Source of the DNA: Fusobacterium massiliense
GTDB lineage: Bacteria; Fusobacteriota; Fusobacteriia; Fusobacteriales; Fusobacteriaceae
Assembly (NCBI RefSeq): GCF_900095705.1
Contig: NZ_LT608325.1
Span: 157,043 to 221,042, forward strand
Direction of reading: 5' to 3'
DNA length: 64,000 nt
This document shows, in pieces, positions 18,636 through 28,123 of the stretch. The notes below the pieces were generated by a model that was not told where the DNA came from, ran no database searches, and was given only the letters and a program-made list of their open reading frames with translations. The position numbers and the translations under genes are program-made. Within the stretch, counting starts at the first letter, position 1. Every line of letters starts with the position of its first letter.

Positions 18636-20247
18636 TGTAAATGAAAACCACGATGACTTCCTAGCTATGCTAGAAGATTATTTACCAAATCAAGAAAAGA
18701 GAGTAGAAGGGACTATAGAGTCTATGGACCAAAACTTTTCGTATCTTGATGTTCCAGGAGAAAGAACAGCTGTAAGAGTAAGAACAGAAGAATTAAAAGG
18801 ATATAAAGTTGGAGATGTTGTTGAAGTTTTAATAACTAATATTAGTGAAGAAGACGATGACCAAGAATATATTAATGCATCAAGAAGAAAAATTGAAGTT
18901 GAAAAGAACTGGAGTAAAATTGAAGAATCTTTCAAAAACAAAACTGTTTTAGAAGGAGAAATTGTTAAGAGAATAAAAGGTGGATATATAGTTCAAGCAT
19001 TATTCCATCAAGGATTCTTACCAAATTCTTTATCTGAAATATCAGAAAAAGAAGAAAAAGTTAATGGAAAAAAAGTTTCTGTTATAGTTAAAGATATAAA
19101 AGAAGATTCAAAGAGAAACAAAAAGATAACATACTCTGTAAAAGATATTAAATTAGCAGCTCAAGAAAAAGTTTTCTCTAATTTAAGAGAAGGACAAGTT
19201 GTTGACTGTACAGTTACTGAAGTTTTAGATTTTGGTTTAGCAGTAGATATTGATGGAGTAAAAGGATTTATACACATTTCTGAAGTATCATGGAAGAGAT
19301 TAGATAATTTAGCTGCTGAATATAAAGTTGGGCAACAAATAAAAGCTGTTGTTGTTTCTTTAGATGAAGATAAGAGAAATCTAAAATTATCTATCAAAAA
19401 GTTAGGAATAGATCCTTGGTCAACAGTTGCAGAAAAATTTGCAGTTGGAGATGTTGTTGATGGAGTTGTAACTAGAGTATTAAACTATGGAGCATTTGTT
19501 GAAATAGCTACAGGAGTTGAAGGACTAGTTCATATTTCAGATTTTAGTTGGACTAAAAAGAAAGTTAATGTTTCTGAATATGTAAAAGAAGGAGAAACAA
19601 TAAAAGTAAATATTGTTGAATTACACCCAGAAGAAAGAAAATTAAAACTTGGGATAAAACAATTAGTTGCAAACCCTTGGGAAAATGCAGAAGAAACTTT
19701 TGGAGTAGGACAAGTTGTTAAAGCAAAAGTTGTTGAAGTGAAACAATTTGGAATTTTTGCAGAAATTACTGATGGAGTAGATGTATTTGTTCATGTATCA
19801 GATTATAACTGGTTAGGTGAAGAAGTACCTAAGTTTAAAGTTGGAGATGAAGTTGAAGTTAAAATAACTGAACTTGATTCAAAAGAAAAGAAAATAAAAG
19901 GAAGTATTAAAGCTTTAAGAAAAAGTCCTTGGGAACATGCTTTAGAAGAATATAAAGTTGGATTAACTGTTGAAAGAAAAATAAAAACAGTTGCTGACTT
20001 TGGATTATTTATAGAACTTACAAAAGGAATTGATGGATTTATTCCAACTCAATTTGCTTCTAAAGACTTTATAAAAGATATCAAAGAAAAATTTAAAGAA
20101 GGGGATATCGTTAAAGCTCAAATAGTTGAAGTAAATAAAGATACTCAAAAAATTAAACTTTCTATCAAAAAGATAGAACTTGAAGAAAAGAAAAGAGAAG
20201 AAAGAGAACAAATAGAAAAATACTCTACTTCTTCATCTGAAGAATAG
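18628..20247 (+). CDS. rpsA: 30S ribosomal protein S1 / multi-S1-domain RNA-binding protein
   Basis: A 539-residue protein with six OB-fold S1 repeats (starting near residues 22, 108, 188, 273, 358 and 443), each with the GxVxxVxxFGxFV(E/D)xxxGxxGxxHxS pattern, weaker in the first two. It binds mRNA on the ribosome and aids initiation. Its GGGGGAC-type ribosome site is inside ispH, showing translational coupling. The acidic start and Ser-rich tail are not conserved parts. Confidence 0.92.
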   Translation: MPNVNENHDDFLAMLEDYLPNQEKRVEGTIESMDQNFSYLDVPGERTAVRVRTEELKGYKVGDVVEVLITNISEEDDDQEYINASRRKIEVEKNWSKIEESFKNKTVLEGEIVKRIKGGYIVQALFHQGFLPNSLSEISEKEEKVNGKKVSVIVKDIKEDSKRNKKITYSVKDIKLAAQEKVFSNLREGQVVDCTVTEVLDFGLAVDIDGVKGFIHISEVSWKRLDNLAAEYKVGQQIKAVVVSLDEDKRNLKLSIKKLGIDPWSTVAEKFAVGDVVDGVVTRVLNYGAFVEIATGVEGLVHISDFSWTKKKVNVSEYVKEGETIKVNIVELHPEERKLKLGIKQLVANPWENAEETFGVGQVVKAKVVEVKQFGIFAEITDGVDVFVHVSDYNWLGEEVPKFKVGDEVEVKITELDSKEKKIKGSIKALRKSPWEHALEEYKVGLTVERKIKTVADFGLFIELTKGIDGFIPTQFASKDFIKDIKEKFKEGDIVKAQIVEVNKDTQKIKLSIKKIELEEKKREEREQIEKYSTSSSEE

Positions 20248-20273
20248 TAATTAATGACTAAATAATATGAGGA

Positions 20274-20325
20274 GGAACTCAAAAAAATGTATAAATTAGA
20301 TTTTTATCATTTTGAGTTCCTTTTT
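20274..20325 (+). terminator. terminator after the S1 gene
   Basis: GGAACTCAAAA / TTTTGAGTTCC with a 25-base loop and five T, 27 bases after the stop. Confidence 0.8.
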
Positions 20326-20361
20326 CATTTATTAAGAAAGTATAAAATTAATATGAAAATT

Positions 20362-20437
20362 AGTCTCTTGACAGCCGTATGAGTTCTACGAGCTCAATGA
20401 ACACAGGCTCTTCGAACTAATACGGACGTCAGAGACT
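20362..20437 (-). repeat. intergenic hairpin repeat, class A, inverted core
   Basis: The core reads in reverse (AGTCTCTTGACAGCCGTATG ... TACGGACGTCAGAGACT), but the flank AAGAAAGTATAAAATTAATA lies on the left, as in the plus-oriented copies. The core seems flipped relative to its flank. Confidence 0.85.
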
Positions 20438-20509
20438 TTATTTAACATTTAAAATAACATAGTAAAAATAAGTAAGCTATTTTTACTAGCTTTGAAAAGG
20501 GAGGAAAAA

Positions 20510-21259
20510 ATGAATAGTGTTTTTATAAGTTCTATTTTATTAAATGAAGCAAAATTTAATAAAAAAATATTTAAGGCGAAATTTGAAAAAGATTGGAGAA
20601 TTAAGCTTAAAGAAGAGGGAGAAAACACAGAAGATGATGCTAATTGTGTTTTTGATATAGATGGAATGATAGCCGGAATTGTTTTGATGCCAACAAAAAT
20701 TCCTAATGATGAAGCTATTTATGATGCTAAAACTAATTTTAAATGGAAGGAAGCTGTAAAGGTAGCTGAAGAGCATATAGCTCATATTTTAGTTACTCTA
20801 ACAATTTTTGAAACTACAGATTTAGTTGAGGCAAGTAAGATTTACACAAAGATTGTTTCTACTTTAGCTAGTGAGCCAGAATGTATAGGAATAGATACTT
20901 TAGGAACGGTATTAAATCCTGCAATGTATATAGACTTTACTAAATATTATGATGATAGAGAGATGTTTCCTGTTGAAAATATGATTTTTATAGGAATGTA
21001 CTCTAATAAGCCTGGAACAGTAAGTGCTTATACATATGGAATGAATGAATTTTTAAAGAAGGATATGGAAATAATAGATAGTATGCAAAAGCCAGAAGAT
21101 GTATATTATTTGTTACAAGGAATTATAGATTATATAATAACATCTAATGTTATTTTACAAGATGGAGAAACAATAGGATTTTCTGAGGAACAAAAAATAT
21201 CAATAACAGAATCTGATGGAGTTGCTATTGAAGGGAAAAGTTTGAAATTAGGATTTTAA
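20510..21259 (+). CDS. DUF4261 domain protein
   Basis: A 249-residue soluble protein. The arrangement (VFDIDGMIAGIVLMPTKIPN near residue 50, then AEEHIAHILVTL and a C-terminal ILQDGETIGFS) matches the DUF4261 family, whose function is unknown; members are often near polymorphic-toxin or immunity genes. I place the start at the ATG at 20510 because GGGAGGAAAAA is directly upstream; an in-frame start at 20492 lacks such a site. Single gene flanked by hairpin repeats. Confidence 0.7.
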   Translation: MNSVFISSILLNEAKFNKKIFKAKFEKDWRIKLKEEGENTEDDANCVFDIDGMIAGIVLMPTKIPNDEAIYDAKTNFKWKEAVKVAEEHIAHILVTLTIFETTDLVEASKIYTKIVSTLASEPECIGIDTLGTVLNPAMYIDFTKYYDDREMFPVENMIFIGMYSNKPGTVSAYTYGMNEFLKKDMEIIDSMQKPEDVYYLLQGIIDYIITSNVILQDGETIGFSEEQKISITESDGVAIEGKSLKLGF

Positions 21260-21309
21260 TTAAGAAATTTTATTATTTAATTCTATAGTTTTCTAGAAAA
21301 TGAAAATAA

Positions 21310-21385
21310 AGTCTCTTGACAGCCGTATGAGTTCTACGAGCTCAATGAACACAGGCTCTTCGAACTAATACGGACGTCAGAGACT
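21310..21385 (-). repeat. intergenic hairpin repeat, class A, minus orientation
   Basis: A full reverse-oriented copy. The usual flank is on its right (to about 21420, ending CTATAGG). It forms a tandem pair with the next copy between two convergent genes. Confidence 0.88.
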
Positions 21386-21432
21386 AATTCTCACTATTTA
21401 ATTTTTATAAGTTTCTATAGGAATAAAAATAA

Positions 21433-21505
21433 AGTCTCCTGACAGCCGTATGACTCTTCCGAGCTCACCGAAATGCTCTTCAGAGTAATACGGACGTCGG
21501 AGACT
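21433..21505 (-). repeat. intergenic hairpin repeat, class B, minus orientation
   Basis: A reverse-oriented class B copy with inner stem GACTCTTCC / CAGAGTAAT and outer AGTCTCCTGAC / GTCGGAGACT. Only 47 bases separate it from the class A copy at 21310. Confidence 0.88.
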
Positions 21506-21542
21506 AATTTTGCTATTTAGTTTTATATTTTTAGAATAAAAA

Positions 21543-21588
21543 AAACCAAAGAGATTTAATGTTAAATACATTAAATCTTTTTGGTTTT
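21543..21588. terminator. bidirectional terminator between convergent genes
   Basis: An inverted repeat, AACCAAAGAGATTTAATG against CATTAAATCTTTTTGGTT, with A and T runs outside both arms. It serves the DUF4261 gene and the flavoprotein gene. Confidence 0.75.
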
Positions 21589-21599
21589 GGGGAGCAATT

Positions 21600-22535
21600 T
21601 TATTTGAATATCTTTTTAAAAGTATTCATAATTTCATTTACAGAAAGTATTTCTTTAATTTTCCAAGCATCTCTACCTGCAAAGAATATACCTCCGTTAA
21701 AATCACCATCGTGGGCTTTTCTTAATTTTTCATTGACACAAAACTTTCTAGTACATTTTTTTAAACAATTAGTACAGTGACTAGGCAAGTCAGTAGTTTC
21801 GTGTAAAACTTTTTCAACATATGGGCTAGTTATTGCATTAGCAGGTAAACCAGCTGAACTCATTATTTTTACTATGTCTCCTTCTTTTGCATTAACATAC
21901 ATTTCTTTAAATATTTCACTTACTCCACATTCTTTAGAAGCAACAAAACGACTTCCCATTTGTATACCTTGAGCTCCTAATGAAAGCATTCTTTCTCCAT
22001 CTTCGGGAGTCATAACTCCACCAGCTCCTATAACAGGTATAGAAATATTATGAGAAACTTCAGGAACTATATCCCAAGAATCAAACTCACTACCTAAATG
22101 TCCTCCAGCATTTCCACCTTCAACAATTACAGCAGGAGCACCTAATTTTTCAGAAATCTTTGCTAATTTTAAAGAAGACACTATTGGAATAGCTTGAACA
22201 CCTTTATCTTTTACATATTGAAAAATATCTCTTGAAAATCCAGCTCCAAATATTATGAATTGCACTCCTCCTTCGATGGAAGCATCAACTAAATCCATAA
22301 AATTTGTGGTAGCAAACATAATATTTACACCTAAAACTTTCCCAGCACCAATTATTTTTTCTTTAGTTTTTTTAATTTCATCTAATAAATCTGATTTTGA
22401 AAGACCAGTTCCGGCTATAACTCCAACCCCACCAGCATTACTAACAGACGCAGCAAGATCAGACATCGACACTCCAATAGCCATACCACCTTGGAAAATA
22501 GGCACTTTTATATCAATATTTCCAATTCTAAGCAT
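21600..22535 (-). CDS. NAD(P)H-dependent flavin oxidoreductase, nitronate monooxygenase / FabK-like
   Basis: A 311-residue FMN-binding TIM-barrel protein. PIFQGGMAIGVS at the start, EGGNAGGHLGSEF in the middle, and GAGGVMTPEDGERMLSLGAQG for phosphate binding define the family. Members are either nitronate monooxygenases or FabK-type enoyl-ACP reductases; sequence alone does not decide. A Cys cluster near the C-terminus (HCTNCLKKCTRKFC) is a subgroup trait and might bind metal. A palindromic operator-like site lies in its leader. Confidence 0.85.
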   Translation of the reverse strand: MLRIGNIDIKVPIFQGGMAIGVSMSDLAASVSNAGGVGVIAGTGLSKSDLLDEIKKTKEKIIGAGKVLGVNIMFATTNFMDLVDASIEGGVQFIIFGAGFSRDIFQYVKDKGVQAIPIVSSLKLAKISEKLGAPAVIVEGGNAGGHLGSEFDSWDIVPEVSHNISIPVIGAGGVMTPEDGERMLSLGAQGIQMGSRFVASKECGVSEIFKEMYVNAKEGDIVKIMSSAGLPANAITSPYVEKVLHETTDLPSHCTNCLKKCTRKFCVNEKLRKAHDGDFNGGIFFAGRDAWKIKEILSVNEIMNTFKKIFK

Positions 22536-22548
22536 AAATACCTCCTTT

Positions 22549-22603
22549 AAATAACAAGTGTTATTTATAGAAATAATTATAGCACACTTTTATTTTTTTT
22601 CAA
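22549..22603 (-). promoter_or_regulatory. promoter and palindromic operator of the flavoprotein gene
   Basis: On the minus strand TTGAAA (22598-22603), a 16-base spacer and TATAAT (22576-22581, with TG one base upstream) form a promoter. Directly downstream is a perfect palindrome AAATAACA-AG-TGTTATTT (22549-22566), four bases before the ribosome site. A repressor bound there would block transcription. Confidence 0.65.
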
Positions 22604-22793
22604 GAAATATTTTAAAAAAATAAAATAAAGTAAAATTTAGATAAAATAAAATAAAGTAAATGTTCTATAATATAAAAAACTGAATTATTTTAAAAAATAA
22701 AATTTTAAATAGTACAAAAGATTTGACATATAAATTGGAAAGGAATATACTCAATTATTATGTATAGTATCTTAAGCAGATTTAAAAGGAATA

Positions 22794-24080
22794 GTGATAA
22801 CGATGTTGTTAATTTTAGGAATTTTAATTTTTGTTATAGTATTTTATTGCATTATTACTGAAAGAGTACCCTCTTGCTATGCAACTATGATGGGAGCATT
22901 ATCGATGGCATTTTTAGGAATAGTTACGGAAGAAGAGATACTGGAAACAATACATAGTCGTTTAGAGATACTATTACTACTGATTGGAATGATGGTAATT
23001 GTTTCTTTGATTTCTGAAACAGGTGTTTTTCAATGGTTTGCAATAAAAATAGTGAAATTAGTTAGAGGAGAACCTTTTAGATTGCTTGTGTTACTATCTC
23101 TAGTTACAGCAGCAAGTTCAGCTTTTTTAGATAATGTTACAACAATCTTACTATTAGCACCAGTTTCTATATTACTGGCTAAACAATTAAAACTCGATCC
23201 TTTTCCCTTTGTTATGACTGAAGTTTTATCCTCAGACATAGGTGGAATGGCAACTTTAATAGGAGATCCAACTCAACTTATTATAGGAAATGAAGGAAAG
23301 TTGCATTTTAATGAGTTTTTATTTAATACAGCACCAATGACAATAATAGCTTTAACAATATTATTAACAGTAGTTTACTTTACATATATAAAGGATATGA
23401 AAGTTCCAAATGAATTAAAAGCTAAGATTATGGAATTAGAAACTCAAAGAATAATAAAAGATAAACAATTATTAAAAGAATCCTTAGTTATTTTACTAGT
23501 AGTAATAATAGGTTTTATTTTAAATAATTTTGTTAATACGGGTTTGTCTGTAATTTCTTTATCTGGAGGAATATTTCTTGCTTTTCTAACAAAAAGAGAG
23601 CCTAAAAAAATATTTGAAGGCGTTGAATGGGAAACTCTATTTTTCTTTATAGGACTTTTTGTCCTTATAAAAGGTATAGAAAATTTGGGAATAATTAATT
23701 TTATAGGAAATAAAATTGTAGATATATCAACAGGAAACTTTAAGATAGCAACTGTTGCAATTATTTGGCTTTCTTCAGTCTTTACATCAATATTAGGAAA
23801 TGTTGCAAATGCTGCAACATTTTCAAAAATAATAAATACAATAATTCCTATTTTTAAAGAACATTCAAATATAAAAGCATTTTGGTGGGCTTTGTCATTT
23901 GGTTCTTGCTTAGGAGGAAGTATAACTATGATAGGGTCAGCAACAAATGTGGTTGCAATATCTGCAGCAGCTAAGGCAGGTTGTAAAATAGATTTTTTTA
24001 AATTTATGAAATTTGGAGCAAGAATAGCTATTCTAAACTTAGTTGTTGCTACATTTTATCTTTGGCTTAGATATTTATAA
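22794..24080 (+). CDS. SLC13/ArsB/NhaD-type anion permease
   Basis: A 428-residue inner-membrane transporter with about eleven hydrophobic segments. The two pseudo-symmetric halves each carry a characteristic loop: SSAFLDNVTTILLLAP with DIGGMATLIGDPTQL, and LGNVANAATFSK with GGSITMIGSATNVVA. These are the substrate/Na+ loops of the ion-transporter superfamily (citrate, arsenite, Na+/H+). The substrate is unknown. The start may be GTG 22794, which is close to AAAAGGA, or ATG 22803. No operon partner. Confidence 0.82.
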   Translation: MITMLLILGILIFVIVFYCIITERVPSCYATMMGALSMAFLGIVTEEEILETIHSRLEILLLLIGMMVIVSLISETGVFQWFAIKIVKLVRGEPFRLLVLLSLVTAASSAFLDNVTTILLLAPVSILLAKQLKLDPFPFVMTEVLSSDIGGMATLIGDPTQLIIGNEGKLHFNEFLFNTAPMTIIALTILLTVVYFTYIKDMKVPNELKAKIMELETQRIIKDKQLLKESLVILLVVIIGFILNNFVNTGLSVISLSGGIFLAFLTKREPKKIFEGVEWETLFFFIGLFVLIKGIENLGIINFIGNKIVDISTGNFKIATVAIIWLSSVFTSILGNVANAATFSKIINTIIPIFKEHSNIKAFWWALSFGSCLGGSITMIGSATNVVAISAAAKAGCKIDFFKFMKFGARIAILNLVVATFYLWLRYL

Positions 24081-24148
24081 AAAACAAAAAAATTAAATTC
24101 AAAAAAAGGTTTTAAAAACAAACAGTGTGATGTATAATTGAATTTTGT

Positions 24149-24199
24149 TTTTTGTTTTAAACAAAAAGTGTTGACACAATCGACTATATATTATATATT
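24149..24199 (+). promoter_or_regulatory. mgl promoter with upstream palindrome
   Basis: TTGACA (24171-24176), a 17-base spacer and TATATT (24194-24199). A perfect palindrome TTTTTGTTT-T-AAACAAAAA (24149-24167) ends three bases before the -35, a good place for an activator or repressor to bind. Confidence 0.7.
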
Positions 24200-24264
24200 T
24201 GAGTTATGAAAAGATTAATAAATAATTTTAGTAGTTAATAATTTATTTTAGGAGGATTTTTATC

Positions 24265-25278
24265 ATGAAAAAAATGGGAATTTTATTAGGATCTCTTCTA
24301 CTTGTTGCAGGGTTAGTAGGATGTGGAGAAAAAAAAGAAGAAGCACCTGCTGGTGAAAAAGTTTCTATAGGTTTAACAGCTTATAAATTTGACGACAACT
24401 TTATAGCTCTATTCAGAAAAGCATTCGAAGCTGAAGCTTCAGCAAAAGCTGACTCAGTAGAAGTTACTTCTATAGATTCACAAAACAGTGTTGCTACTGA
24501 AAAAGAACAAATAGAAGCAGTTTTAGAAAAAGGAGTTAAAGCATTTGCAATAAACTTAGTTGATGCATCAGCAGCTGATGGAATCATTAATCTTTTAAAA
24601 GAAAAAAATGTACCAGTTGTATTCTACAACAGAAAACCATCTGATGAAGCTATAGCATCTTATGATAAATTATTCTATGTTGGAATTGACCCTAATGCAC
24701 AAGGTGTGGCACAAGGAGAATTAATAGAAAAAGTATGGAAAGAAAATCCAGCTTTAGACTTAAACGGAGACGGAGTTATCCAATATGTAATGTTAACAGG
24801 AGAACCTGGACATCCAGATGCAGTTGCTAGAACAAAATACTCTGTTCAAACTTTAAATGAACATGGATTAAAAACTGAAGAATTACACCAAGATACAGCA
24901 ATGTGGGATACTGCTACTGCTAAAGATAAAATGGATGCTTGGTTATCAGGACCTAATGGTTCAAAAATAGAAGTTGTAATTTGTAACAACGACGGAATGG
25001 CTTTAGGAGCTATCGAATCAATGAAAGCTGCTGGAAAAGTTTTACCAACATTCGGTGTTGACGCATTACCAGAAGCTCTAGTTAAAATAGAAGCAGGAGA
25101 AATGGCTGGAACTGTTTTAAACGATGCTAAAGGACAAGCAAGTGCAACTTTCAAAATGGTTGTTAACTTAGCAGAAGGTAAAGAAGCTACAGAAGGAACT
25201 GATCTTAAATTAGACAATAAAATCATCTTAATTCCTAGTATCGGAATTGACAAATCTAATGTTGCAGACTTCAAATAA
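24265..25278 (+). CDS. mglB: galactose/glucose-binding lipoprotein of the Mgl importer
   Basis: A 337-residue periplasmic binding protein. The signal peptide ends in the lipobox LVGC (Cys20), so it is a lipoprotein, unlike the free E. coli protein. The calcium loop DLNGDGVIQ, GEPGHPDA, DTAMWDTATAKDKMDAWLSG and VFGVDALPEAL-like segments match MglB closely. It delivers galactose or glucose to MglAC downstream. Terminator-like hairpin after it favours higher expression of the binding protein. Confidence 0.95.
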   Translation: MKKMGILLGSLLLVAGLVGCGEKKEEAPAGEKVSIGLTAYKFDDNFIALFRKAFEAEASAKADSVEVTSIDSQNSVATEKEQIEAVLEKGVKAFAINLVDASAADGIINLLKEKNVPVVFYNRKPSDEAIASYDKLFYVGIDPNAQGVAQGELIEKVWKENPALDLNGDGVIQYVMLTGEPGHPDAVARTKYSVQTLNEHGLKTEELHQDTAMWDTATAKDKMDAWLSGPNGSKIEVVICNNDGMALGAIESMKAAGKVLPTFGVDALPEALVKIEAGEMAGTVLNDAKGQASATFKMVVNLAEGKEATEGTDLKLDNKIILIPSIGIDKSNVADFK

Positions 25279-25300
25279 AGAGTAATTGTATAGTAGTCTT

Positions 25301-25331
25301 AAAGGAGATTGTACATCAATCTCCTTTTTTT
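25301..25331 (+). terminator. intercistronic terminator between mglB and mglA
   Basis: AAAGGAGATTG / CAATCTCC with a 5-base loop and seven T. Partial termination would set the excess of MglB over MglA and MglC. Confidence 0.75.
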
Positions 25332-25360
25332 AAAAAGAAAAATAAGGAATAGGAGTATTT

Positions 25361-26863
25361 ATGGAAAATCTAAAATATGTTTTGGAAATGGAAAATATAT
25401 CCAAAGAATTTCCTGGAGTTAAGGCTTTAGATAATGTTCAATTAAAGTTAAGACCTGGAACAGTTCATGCACTTATGGGAGAAAATGGTGCTGGAAAATC
25501 AACACTTATGAAATGTTTATTTGGTATTTATGAAAAAAATACTGGTAAAATTTTATTAGATGGACATGAAATAAATTTTAAATCAACAAAAGAAGCTCTT
25601 GAAAATGGAGTGTCTATGGTACACCAAGAATTAAACCAAGTTTTACAAAGAAATGTTCTTGATAATATTTGGCTTGGAAGATATCCTATGAAAGGCTTTT
25701 TTATTGATGAAAAAAAGATGTATAATGACACTATTGCAATTTTTAAAGATTTAGACATAAAAGTAGACCCTAGAAAGAAAATAGCAGATCTTCCTATAGC
25801 GGAAAGACAAATGATAGAAATAGCAAAAGCCGTATCATATAAATCAAAAGTTATAGTAATGGACGAACCAACTTCTTCTTTAACAGAAAAAGAAGTTGAG
25901 CATCTATTTAGAATTATTAGAAAATTGAAAGATAGTGGAGTTGGAATAATTTATATTTCTCATAAAATGGAAGAAATAAAAATGATTTCTGATGAAATTA
26001 CAATATTAAGAGATGGAAAATGGATTTCAACTAATGAAGTAGCTAATATTTCAACTGAACAAATAATCAGTATGATGGTAGGTAGAGATTTAAATGAAAG
26101 ATTCCCTAAAAAAGATAATGAAGTAAAAGAACTTATATTAGAAGTTAAAAATTTAACTGCATTAAACCAACCATCAATAGTTGATGTAAGTTTTGATTTA
26201 CATAAAGGTGAAATTCTAGGAATAGCAGGTTTAGTTGGCTCAAAGAGAACTGAAATTGTTGAAACTCTTTTTGGAATTAGACCTAAAGAAAATGGAGAAA
26301 TAATATTAAATGGAAAATCTATAAAAAATAGAGATCCAAATGAAGCAATAAAAAATGGTTTTGCTCTTGTAACAGAGGAACGTAGAAGTACGGGAATATT
26401 TTCTATGTTGGATATTTCTTTTAACTCTGTAATATCTAACTTAGACAGATATAAGAATAGATTTAAACTTCTTAAAAATTCTGAAATAAAAAAAGATACA
26501 AAGTGGATAGTTGATAGTATGAGAGTTAAAACTCCATCTTATACAACTAAAATAGGAACTTTATCAGGGGGAAATCAACAAAAAGTTATTATTGGAAGAT
26601 GGTTGTTGACAGAACCAGAAGTGTTAATGCTTGATGAACCTACAAGAGGAATAGATGTTTTGGCTAAATATGAAATATATCAACTTATGATAGACCTTGC
26701 AAAAAAAGATAAGGGAATAATAATGATATCATCAGAAATGCCAGAACTTTTAGGAGTTACAGATAGAATTTTAGTAATGAGTAACGGTAGAGTTGCTGGA
26801 ATAGTAAAAACATCTGAAACTAATCAAGAAGAAATAATGGAATTATCTGCTAAATATCTATAG
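25361..26863 (+). CDS. mglA: galactose/methyl galactoside ABC transporter, ATP-binding protein
   Basis: A 500-residue tandem ABC ATPase. The first domain has Walker [13 protein letters not shown] and Walker [12 protein letters not shown]. The second has a degenerate Walker A (GLVGSKRTE), signature LSGGNQQK and Walker [13 protein letters not shown], as is normal for sugar importers of this class. It powers uptake with MglB and MglC. Confidence 0.94.
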   Translation: MENLKYVLEMENISKEFPGVKALDNVQLKLRPGTVHALMGENGAGKSTLMKCLFGIYEKNTGKILLDGHEINFKSTKEALENGVSMVHQELNQVLQRNVLDNIWLGRYPMKGFFIDEKKMYNDTIAIFKDLDIKVDPRKKIADLPIAERQMIEIAKAVSYKSKVIVMDEPTSSLTEKEVEHLFRIIRKLKDSGVGIIYISHKMEEIKMISDEITILRDGKWISTNEVANISTEQIISMMVGRDLNERFPKKDNEVKELILEVKNLTALNQPSIVDVSFDLHKGEILGIAGLVGSKRTEIVETLFGIRPKENGEIILNGKSIKNRDPNEAIKNGFALVTEERRSTGIFSMLDISFNSVISNLDRYKNRFKLLKNSEIKKDTKWIVDSMRVKTPSYTTKIGTLSGGNQQKVIIGRWLLTEPEVLMLDEPTRGIDVLAKYEIYQLMIDLAKKDKGIIMISSEMPELLGVTDRILVMSNGRVAGIVKTSETNQEEIMELSAKYL

Positions 26864-26879
26864 AAAAGGAGAAATTTAA

Positions 26880-27899
26880 ATGTTTGCACGTACTAATGAT
26901 GGAAAAATAAATTATAAAAAAATAATAATTGAAAGTGGATTGTACTTGGTATTGTTTTGTATGCTAATTGCAATAATTGTTAAAGAACCTAGTTTCTTAA
27001 GTATAAGAAACTTTAAAAACATATTGACTCAATCTTCTGTAAGAGCAATAATTGCTCTTGGAGTTGCTGGACTTATAGTAACTCAAGGAACAGACTTGTC
27101 AGCAGGAAGACAAGTTGGATTGGCAGCAGTTGTATCAGGAACATTATTACAATCTATAACGAATGTAAATAAAGCATTTCCAAGTTTGGGAGAGTTTTCA
27201 ATATTTACTACAGTTCTTATTGTAGTTGTAGTTGGAATTGTTATAGCTAGTATAAATGGTATAGTGGTTGCTACACTAAATGTACACCCATTTATAGCAA
27301 CTCTTGGAACAATGACAATAGTTTATGGTATAAACTCTTTATATTATGATAAAGCTGGAGCAGCACCTATTTCAGGTTTTGTAAAAAGCTATAGTACATT
27401 TGCTCAAGGAAGTATACAATTATTTGGTTTCACAGTACCATACTTAATAATTTATGCTGCTATTGCAACATTAATTATGTGGATTTTATGGAACAAAACA
27501 AAATTTGGTAAAAATGTATTTGCTGTTGGAGGAAACCCTGAAGCTGCAAAAGTGTCAGGAGTTAATGTTGTTTTAACTCTTGTTGGAATATATGCATTAT
27601 CAGGAGCATATTATGCTTTTGGAGGATTCTTAGAAGCAGGTCGTATAGGTTCAGCAACAAATAACTTAGGATTTATGTATGAAATGGATGCCATAGCTGC
27701 CTGTGTTATAGGAGGAGTATCTTTCTATGGTGGTGTTGGTAAAATTTCTGGAGTTATAACAGGAGTTATAATTTTAACAATTATTAACTATGGACTTACA
27801 TATATAGGAGTTAGCCCATATTGGCAATATATAATCAAAGGTATTATAATTGTTGTTGCTGTTGCATTTGACTCAATTAAATATGCTAAGAAAAAATAA
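26880..27899 (+). CDS. mglC: galactose/methyl galactoside ABC transporter, permease
   Basis: A 339-residue inner-membrane protein with about eight to ten hydrophobic segments, BPD_transp_2 family. GTDLSAGRQVGLAAVVSGT, NVHPFIATLGTM and GGNPEAAKVSGV are typical of MglC. It starts 17 bases after mglA with AAAAGGAG and ends the operon at a terminator. Confidence 0.94.
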   Translation: MFARTNDGKINYKKIIIESGLYLVLFCMLIAIIVKEPSFLSIRNFKNILTQSSVRAIIALGVAGLIVTQGTDLSAGRQVGLAAVVSGTLLQSITNVNKAFPSLGEFSIFTTVLIVVVVGIVIASINGIVVATLNVHPFIATLGTMTIVYGINSLYYDKAGAAPISGFVKSYSTFAQGSIQLFGFTVPYLIIYAAIATLIMWILWNKTKFGKNVFAVGGNPEAAKVSGVNVVLTLVGIYALSGAYYAFGGFLEAGRIGSATNNLGFMYEMDAIAACVIGGVSFYGGVGKISGVITGVIILTIINYGLTYIGVSPYWQYIIKGIIIVVAVAFDSIKYAKKK

Positions 27900-27935
27900 A
27901 ATATTAAATTTTATATAATATTTTTATAAAAAATA

Positions 27936-27980
27936 AAAAAGCTAAGTATAGAAAATAAAATTTTGTACTTAGCTTTTTTT
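27936..27980 (+). terminator. terminator of the mgl operon
   Basis: AAAAGCTAAGTA / TACTTAGCTTTT with additional T. The insertion sequence entered only a few bases downstream. Confidence 0.85.
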
Positions 27981-28048
27981 GTTAAAAAAAATGGCTATTT
28001 GTCAAATAGTGTTGATGAAAAAGTTTAGACTATGACTTAGCATAATTA

Positions 28049-28090
28049 AGAGAATTTTTGAGAATAAAAACTTGAAAATTCTCTTTTTTT
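28049..28090 (+). terminator. terminator inside insertion-sequence end (copy 1)
   Basis: AGAGAATTTT / AAAATTCTCT with seven T, read on the plus strand. It would stop host transcripts from running antisense through the transposase gene. The same structure is at 40607-40648 in copy 2. Confidence 0.7.
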
Positions 28091-28123
28091 ATTGTTACTA
28101 AAATTCATTATTGCATAAAAAAA

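Noticed and set aside
20362-21505. CRISPR-like array from repeated palindromes
   Set aside because: Copies are few, irregularly spaced, in mixed orientation and without uniform spacers, and no cas genes are present.
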